Below the pieces are notes generated by a model. It was not told where the DNA came from and searched no databases. It worked only from the letters and a program-made list of their open reading frames with translations. Made by a program: the position numbers and the translations under genes. Positions 17,490 to 22,116 of a stretch of DNA of 22,116 nucleotides are shown here, piece by piece (within the stretch, counting starts at the first letter, position 1; the number at the start of each line of letters is the position of its first letter). Source of the stretch: Gemmatimonadota bacterium (GTDB taxonomy: Bacteria; Gemmatimonadota; Gemmatimonadetes; Gemmatimonadales; Gemmatimonadaceae); assembly GCA_947457715.1 (NCBI GenBank), contig CANGXK010000006.1, positions 1-22,116 on the forward strand, in the 5' to 3' direction.

Positions 17490-18559
17490 CAGCGCTCCCG
17501 CAGCTTATCGAGCCGATCGTTCATCGACGCGGGCAAGAACATGTCGTCGGCGATCTTGGCGATCTGCTCGGCTTCGGCCCACGCGAGTTCGAGCGCGGCG
17601 AGTTCGCCGTCCATCGCACGCCGTTCGCTTTCCTCGTGGAGCGCCATCTCGAGGGCGAGACGGTCGCGGGGTGCGAGCGAATGCAGCGTGCCGGGGAGTT
17701 TTCTCACGACCATTCTCTCGTCGCTTCCGAACCACGCACTCTTGCCGGCACCCCAACGCTCATCGCCTCGTTTGGCACCGACACGCTGTTGCACCGAGGT
17801 CAGGACACGAAGGGGATCGCCCACCTCTTCAAGCAACGAGACCGCATCCTGCACTTGAACACGTGATCCACCAAAGCGATTGACCGTCGGCAGCAGTCGT
17901 GCCGCCGCCCTCATGGCGTCGTCCCCGGTCAGCAGGTGCGAGCGGGCGACCGACTCCAATCGCAGCTGAAGCGGTCCGCCATCAGCCCCGCGCATGAGCG
18001 AGCTCATGCGTGCATGCTTGCGTTGCACGTCGACGAGCTCTCCATCAGGGAGCGCGATCTTGCCAATGGAGACACTCTGCCGGCCGTTGATCAGGGCGTC
18101 CCAGAGACGGCCATTGGCGTAAAAGCCAGCGAAGCTCCCCACGCTCACTCCCACGGCGACCATCCCCCCGAGAACGGCGGCCGCGCTTCCGACCACCGCC
18201 CCGGTAACCAACAGCTGTCGGTTGCGGCGCCGGCCGAACTGGTCGCCGTAGCGCCAGGCCGCCATCTCGGGACGCTGCGGTTCGCCGATGCGAATGAGAT
18301 CGACCCCCTCCTTGAGGCGGGCCAGCCCCACGTTGTCGGTGCTCACCCGCAGGCGGCTGTCGCGGAAGCGGCGCTCCATGGCCTCGATGGCCTCCCAGCG
18401 CTCTTCGAGCGGCGAGAGGTTCCAGCGGTCGCAGCGGCGGCACACCACCCAGAGACGTCCGCGGGCGGCGTCGAAGGCCAGCCTCGAGCCCACCGGAAAG
18501 GCTTCGAAGGCCTCATTCCGGCCCAAATCGGCAGTGCAGTGGATACAGGTCGTGAACAT
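17489..18559 (-). CDS. Zinc-ribbon membrane protein of unknown function (paralogue 2)
   Basis: This is the upstream member of the tandem pair; function unknown. The 356-residue protein has Cys5, Cys8, Cys40 and Cys43 at exactly the positions of paralogue 1, the same EPQRPEMAAWRYGDQFGRRR segment near 92-112, a Gly/Val/Ala-rich membrane stretch (about 113-150), a divergent soluble middle and a Glu-rich helical C-terminus (RLALEMALHEESERRA, ELAALELAWAEAEQIA). RWNLSPLEERWEAIE after the second CxxC is nearly identical in both. The ATG at 18559 is only 13-19 bp from the divergent cysteine desulfurase start. No strong ribosome site is seen (AAGAGA just upstream), so a leaderless or near-leaderless transcript is possible. 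Confidence 0.85.
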   Translation of the reverse strand: MFTTCIHCTADLGRNEAFEAFPVGSRLAFDAARGRLWVVCRRCDRWNLSPLEERWEAIEAMERRFRDSRLRVSTDNVGLARLKEGVDLIRIGEPQRPEMAAWRYGDQFGRRRNRQLLVTGAVVGSAAAVLGGMVAVGVSVGSFAGFYANGRLWDALINGRQSVSIGKIALPDGELVDVQRKHARMSSLMRGADGGPLQLRLESVARSHLLTGDDAMRAAARLLPTVNRFGGSRVQVQDAVSLLEEVGDPLRVLTSVQQRVGAKRGDERWGAGKSAWFGSDERMVVRKLPGTLHSLAPRDRLALEMALHEESERRAMDGELAALELAWAEAEQIAKIADDMFLPASMNDRLDKLRER

Positions 18560-18578
18560 TCTCTTGTAATTTATGGGG
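18560..18578. promoter_or_regulatory. Very short divergent promoter region with possible shared -10
   Basis: Only 13 to 19 bp separate the start of the minus-strand zinc-ribbon gene (18559) from the cysteine desulfurase start (18573 or 18579). The AT-rich core (18564-18573) contains TGTAAT on the plus strand (18565-18570) and TAAATT on the minus strand. Each would lie 6 to 8 bases from an ATG, leaving no room for a leader; any -35 element must lie inside the opposite gene. Tentative. Confidence 0.4.
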
Positions 18579-19769
18579 ATGACTCAGCCCGTGTACCTGG
18601 ATCACGCCGCCACCACCCCGGTGCGCGACGAGGTCATGGCCGCCATGGCGCCGTTCTTCGGCGCGCGGTTCGGTAATCCCTCCAGCGTGCACCGCTGGGG
18701 CCGCGAAGCTCGCGTGGCGCTCGACGAAGCGCGCGAGCGACTGGCTGCCTGCCTGGGCGCGCATCCTGACGAAGTGTGCTTTACGTCGGGCGGCACGGAG
18801 GGCGACAACTTCGCCATCCTGGGCGTGTTCCGGACGCGGCGGGCGCAGGGGCGCGATGCCGCCATCACGACGCCCATCGAGCACAAGGCGGTGCTCGCCG
18901 CCGTGCATCAGGTGGCGCACGAAGGCGGTGAAGAGCGCATCGTGCGCGTGATGCCTGATGGCCTGGTCGATCTGGCGCACTTCGCCGAGCTGCTCGACAG
19001 TCGCGTGGCCGTGGCCAGCGCGATGTGGGTGAACAATGAAGTGGGTGTGATGCAGGATGTGCCGACGTTGGCGGCCCACGCCAAGGCCGCTGGCGCGGTG
19101 TTTCACACCGATGCCGTGCAGGCCTTCGGGAAGGTCTCGATCGACGCCCGGAAGACGCCGTTCGACCTGCTCACGATTTCGGGACACAAGTTCGGCGCCC
19201 CCAAGGGCATCGGTGCGCTGTACATCCGCCGCGACACGCCGCTCGAGCCGATGTTTCATGGCGGCTCACAGGATCGTGGCCGTCGGCCGGGCACCGAGAA
19301 CGTGGCGTTCGCCGTCGGCTTGGCCACAGCGGCCGAGCTGCTGCTGGCCGAGCACGAGGCCGAGCATGCGCGGTTGTCGGCCATGCGCGCCGCGCTCGAG
19401 CAGGGGCTGCGTGAACGCATTCCCGACGTGGTCATCCATGCCGAGGGTGCACTGCGCGCACCGCACATCACGAACATGTCGATCCCCGGCACCAGCAGCG
19501 AGTCGATGCTGATGGCGCTCGATCTGCGCGGCATCGCCTGCAGCGCGGGCTCGGCGTGTCAGAGCGGCAGCGTGTCGGCGTCGCACGTGCTGAGCGCGAT
19601 GGGCGTTGCTCCCGATATCGCGAATGCCGCGCTGCGCTTGTCGTTCGGTTGCCTGAGCACCGATGCCGACGTGCAGCGCACCCTCGACGTGCTGACCACG
19701 CTCGCCGAGAAGTCGCGGGTAGGCAAGGCGGCGAGCGCGTCGTGCGCGTTCGAGACCGTCGAGTTCTGA
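18579..19769 (+). CDS. iscS: Cysteine desulfurase (IscS/NifS class)
   Basis: This PLP enzyme takes sulfur from cysteine as an enzyme-bound persulfide and passes it to acceptors. Numbering from the upstream ATG at 18573, it has YLDHAATTPV near the N-terminus, His104 in PIEHKAV, the PLP lysine Lys206 in SGHKFGAPKG, Arg/Thr of RRPGTEN and the catalytic Cys329 in GSACQSGSVSASHVL. I set the start at the second ATG (18579, MTQPVYLDH) because family homology begins there and the putative -10 leaves no space for translation from 18573. mnmA follows after 8 bp, so tRNA thiolation is the likely main use. No iscU, iscA or fdx is nearby, so a general Fe-S assembly role cannot be read from context. Confidence 0.93.
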   Translation: MTQPVYLDHAATTPVRDEVMAAMAPFFGARFGNPSSVHRWGREARVALDEARERLAACLGAHPDEVCFTSGGTEGDNFAILGVFRTRRAQGRDAAITTPIEHKAVLAAVHQVAHEGGEERIVRVMPDGLVDLAHFAELLDSRVAVASAMWVNNEVGVMQDVPTLAAHAKAAGAVFHTDAVQAFGKVSIDARKTPFDLLTISGHKFGAPKGIGALYIRRDTPLEPMFHGGSQDRGRRPGTENVAFAVGLATAAELLLAEHEAEHARLSAMRAALEQGLRERIPDVVIHAEGALRAPHITNMSIPGTSSESMLMALDLRGIACSAGSACQSGSVSASHVLSAMGVAPDIANAALRLSFGCLSTDADVQRTLDVLTTLAEKSRVGKAASASCAFETVEF

Positions 19770-19777
19770 GCAGAGCG

Positions 19778-20938
19778 ATGTCGAACGCGTTGGTGCACGG
19801 CCTGTTGCCGCAGAAGGGCGAGCGCGTACTCGTGGCGATGAGCGGCGGCGTGGATTCGTCAGTCGCGGCGGCGGTGCTCGTGGAAGCGGGATGCGACGTG
19901 GTCGGCGTGACCATGAAGCTGCACGAAGACGGCAAGGATATTCCCGACCGTCCCTGCTGCTCACTCGACAGCACCAGCGACGCGCGACGCGTGTGCGAGA
20001 CGCTCGGCATTCCGCACTACGTGACGAATCTGGTGGATCGCTTCGGGCATGATGTGCTCGACGACTTCGTGCAGGAGTACGCGCGCGGCCGCACGCCGAT
20101 TCCCTGCGTGCGCTGCAACACGTTCACGAAGTTCCGCGACTTGCTCCACAAGGCCGACGATATCGACGCGCCGTGGCTGGCCACCGGGCACTATGCGCGC
20201 ATGGGGACCGTGCCGAACGGCGGCGACACCCGCGTGATGTTGCGCGGGCTCGATCCGGCCAAGGATCAGAGCTATTTCCTGTGGGGCATCGAGCGCCCGG
20301 TGTTGTCGCGCTTGGTGTTGCCGGTGGGCAATCAAACCAAGGCGGAAACGCGCGAGATCGCGCGTCGCTTCGGATTGCGCACGGCCGAGAAGCCGGAGAG
20401 TCAGGACATCTGCTTCGTGCCCGACGGCAATCACGTGCGCGTGCTCGAGGAACAGCTTGGCGCTGACGCCCCTGCCCTCTCGGTTGGGCCGCTGCGTTTG
20501 GTGAGCGGCGAAGTGATCGGCGAACACCAGGGGTTCGCGCGGTATACCATCGGTCAGCGAAAGGGACTGCCCGGTGGCTTCGCCGAGCCGATGTTCGTCG
20601 TGGAGATCGTGCCGGGTGAACGCGCGGTGGTGATCGGCCCGCGCGAGGCGCTGCTGGGGCGCGGCCTCGAGGCGCGAGAGCTCAACTGGCTGGTGGAGCC
20701 GCCGATGGTTGGTGCGCAGGTGCAGGTGCAGGTGCGCAATCGCGCCGCCGCCGCACCGGCCACGATCGTGCGACTGTCGGGCGAGGCGATCGAACTCGCA
20801 CTCGACGAACCGGTGCACGCGATATCGCCGGGGCAGTCGCTGGTGATCTACGACGGCGACATCGTGCTTGGTGGTGGTGTGATCGAGCGCGGCATGCGGA
20901 CGGCGCCGAGCCGGCGACTGCCGATCTTGGCGGCGTAG
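19778..20938 (+). CDS. mnmA: tRNA-specific 2-thiouridylase MnmA
   Basis: MnmA adenylates U34 of Lys, Glu and Gln tRNAs and replaces its oxygen with sulfur. The 386-residue protein has the PP-loop SGGVDSS (22-28), Cys113 in PCVRCNTFTKF and Cys212 in SQDICFVPDG, which correspond to the catalytic pair, plus DQSYFLW, FARYTIGQRKGLP and the C-terminal beta-barrel. The cysteine-rich insert CCSLDSTSDARRVC (60-73) is a variant seen in some non-proteobacterial enzymes. The ATG at 19778 is 8 bp after the desulfurase stop with a weak GAG upstream; the frame extends leftward only as a shadow. The upstream cysteine desulfurase is the probable sulfur donor. Confidence 0.95.
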   Translation: MSNALVHGLLPQKGERVLVAMSGGVDSSVAAAVLVEAGCDVVGVTMKLHEDGKDIPDRPCCSLDSTSDARRVCETLGIPHYVTNLVDRFGHDVLDDFVQEYARGRTPIPCVRCNTFTKFRDLLHKADDIDAPWLATGHYARMGTVPNGGDTRVMLRGLDPAKDQSYFLWGIERPVLSRLVLPVGNQTKAETREIARRFGLRTAEKPESQDICFVPDGNHVRVLEEQLGADAPALSVGPLRLVSGEVIGEHQGFARYTIGQRKGLPGGFAEPMFVVEIVPGERAVVIGPREALLGRGLEARELNWLVEPPMVGAQVQVQVRNRAAAAPATIVRLSGEAIELALDEPVHAISPGQSLVIYDGDIVLGGGVIERGMRTAPSRRLPILAA

Positions 20939-20975
20939 CCTGGTGGTTCGTGCTTTGGCGAGATCGTTGAACTGA

Positions 20976-21062
20976 TCACGCAGAGATGCAGAGGGCGCAG
21001 AGCACGCAGAGAGGGAAAAATGTTGTCTCTGCGACCTCTGCCCCTCTGCGTACTCTGCGTGA
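20976..21062. repeat. Long imperfect hairpin of GCAGAG/CTCTGC units between convergent genes
   Basis: The left arm has four GCAGAG units (from 20980, 20988, 20997 and 21006) and the right arm four CTCTGC units (from 21027, 21036, 21044 and 21053). The outermost ten bases, TCACGCAGAG and CTCTGCGTGA, pair perfectly, and the whole can fold into an about 37-bp imperfect stem with a loop near 21014-21025 (containing GAAAAATGTTG). Similar CTCTGCG-type intergenic repeats are, from memory, common in many bacterial phyla. It lies between the convergent mnmA and symporter genes and could terminate both transcripts. Confidence 0.85.
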
Positions 21063-21084
21063 ACTTTTCAACGGACGAACAGGC

Positions 21085-22116
21085 TCACTCCACCCTCGCC
21101 GACAGCTCCCCCGCCGGCACGGTCATGACGGCCACCAGCATGTCGGCCGTGACGTTCAGCAGCGTCTTGAACATGTCGGGCAGCGTATCGAGCGCGATCA
21201 TGATGCCGATGCCTTCCACCGGCAGCCCGATGCTGGTGTAGAGCGGCACCTGCAACAGCATGCCGCCGCTCGGGATGCCAGGGGTGCTGAAGTTCAGCAC
21301 GACGCTGCTGGCGGCCACGAGAGCGATGCTCGACACGGGCAGGTCGATGCCGTACAGCTTGGCCACGAACAGCGCACCCACTACCCAGTAGATCGCGCTG
21401 GTGAGTTTGAATACCGACGCACAGAGCGGCAGCACGAAGCCGGTGGCGGTGGCCGGCAAGTGCAGCACATCGGTCGCGCCTCTCACCATCGCCGGCAGCG
21501 CAGCGAGCGAGCTGCGGGTGCCCATACCGACGACTTGCGACGGGATCAGGGCGCGAGCGAAATCTCGCAGCGGCACGCGTCGCGAGACGCCCATGACGCC
21601 ATACAGCGCCGCCGTGGCGATGATGTGCAGGACGATCACCACCATGAAGTAGAACCCGATGGCCCCGAGCACCGATGTGCCGAGCTTCTGACCAAGGACC
21701 GTGGCCAGCGCCAGAATACCGATGGGCGCGATGGCGAGCATCCAGCGCACGACCACCAGCATCGTGTCGGCCATGCCGCGGAAGAAGGCCAACTGCGCGG
21801 CACGTGGTCCGTCGCTCACTTTGCCAAGTGCGAACGCGTACAGCAACGTGAACAACACCACGGGCAGCAACGTGCCGTCGGCGGCGGCCCTGATGGGATT
21901 GAGCGGAATCAGTCCGAGAATCCACGTGCGCAGCGACAGCGCATCGGCGGGCGGGATGTCGATCGATGCCGTCGCACGCAGGCGCGCGGTAGCCTCCGGA
22001 TCGAGCGCCAGCGTGTCGAACCAGGGCGGTGCGACGAGCGCGGAGAAGATCGCGCAGGCGATCGCGAGTCCCAGCATCCAACCGAACGCTTTGGCACCGA
22101 CGCGGCCGGTCATACC
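21085..22116 (-). CDS. SDF-family dicarboxylate/amino acid:cation symporter, N-terminus outside window
   Basis: This inner-membrane secondary transporter belongs to the family of GltPh. The frame is open to the right edge, and the Met at 22113 falls before what looks like the third transmembrane helix; with 342 residues against the usual 400-430, about 60-80 N-terminal residues should lie outside. Numbering from that Met: LAIAPIGILAL (126-136), the HP1 serine motif RSSLAALP (200-207), HP2 as STPGIPSGGM (276-285) and the last helix LDTLPDMFKTLLNVTAD (308-324). The hallmark NMDGT of helix 7 is replaced by FKLTS (235-239), and Lys316 stands where GltPh has Arg397. Asp313, Thr317, Asn320 and Asp324 are kept. 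The substrate is therefore uncertain. Confidence 0.88.
   Translation of the reverse strand, partial: GMTGRVGAKAFGWMLGLAIACAIFSALVAPPWFDTLALDPEATARLRATASIDIPPADALSLRTWILGLIPLNPIRAAADGTLLPVVLFTLLYAFALGKVSDGPRAAQLAFFRGMADTMLVVVRWMLAIAPIGILALATVLGQKLGTSVLGAIGFYFMVVIVLHIIATAALYGVMGVSRRVPLRDFARALIPSQVVGMGTRSSLAALPAMVRGATDVLHLPATATGFVLPLCASVFKLTSAIYWVVGALFVAKLYGIDLPVSSIALVAASSVVLNFSTPGIPSGGMLLQVPLYTSIGLPVEGIGIMIALDTLPDMFKTLLNVTADMLVAVMTVPAGELSARVE

Overview
This is a GC-rich window that looks like the chromosome of an aerobic anoxygenic phototroph from Gemmatimonadota, such as Gemmatimonas phototrophica or a relative. The evidence is a purple-bacterial type bacteriochlorophyll gene block (bchF-bchN-bchB, an AerR/PpaA-like gene, ppsR, bchG, a PucC-family gene, bchP) beside genes of non-proteobacterial flavour: a glutamyl-tRNA reductase (C5 pathway), a BshB1-like bacillithiol deacetylase and a pair of zinc-ribbon membrane proteins I do not recognise. 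Transfer of the photosynthesis cluster from purple bacteria to this phylum is established knowledge; the organism assignment is inference and no database was searched.

Layout. On the left, bchF-bchN-bchB run on the minus strand and leave the window inside bchB. A 189-bp divergent region (2878-3066) separates them from the aerR-like gene and ppsR on the plus strand. Its centre is a 36-bp near-perfect palindrome (2933-2968) that carries outward-facing TTGACA hexamers and two overlapping PpsR-type half-consensus sites. A hairpin follows ppsR. Then one plus-strand unit runs for 8.5 kb: bchG, bch2, bchP, hemA, hemE, hemF, hemY, with 4-bp overlaps or gaps of at most 58 bp. It makes esterified bacteriochlorophyll and carries four genes of the shared tetrapyrrole/haem route. 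A PpsR-like site overlaps a -10 element just before the bchG start, and bchG may be leaderless.

Right of 14.1 kb the content changes to general metabolism: a BshB1-like deacetylase, kynA and kynB (tryptophan to kynurenine), a tandem pair of paralogous zinc-ribbon membrane proteins on the minus strand, then a divergent cysteine desulfurase and mnmA pair for tRNA thiolation. A long hairpin made of CTCTGC/GCAGAG units separates mnmA from a minus-strand SDF-family symporter that runs off the right edge and has altered ion- and substrate-binding motifs.

How it works together. PpsR and the cobalamin-binding AerR-like protein probably form the light/oxygen switch; the operator-like sites lie exactly at the bchF/aerR and bchG promoters. 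BchN and BchB (with BchL, outside) reduce protochlorophyllide, BchF hydrates the vinyl group, BchG attaches the prenyl tail and BchP reduces it. HemA feeds ALA into the pathway, and HemE, HemF and HemY carry it to protoporphyrin IX, the branch point of haem and bacteriochlorophyll. No stretch longer than about 190 bp lacks a gene. I found no tRNA, rRNA, CRISPR or transposase.
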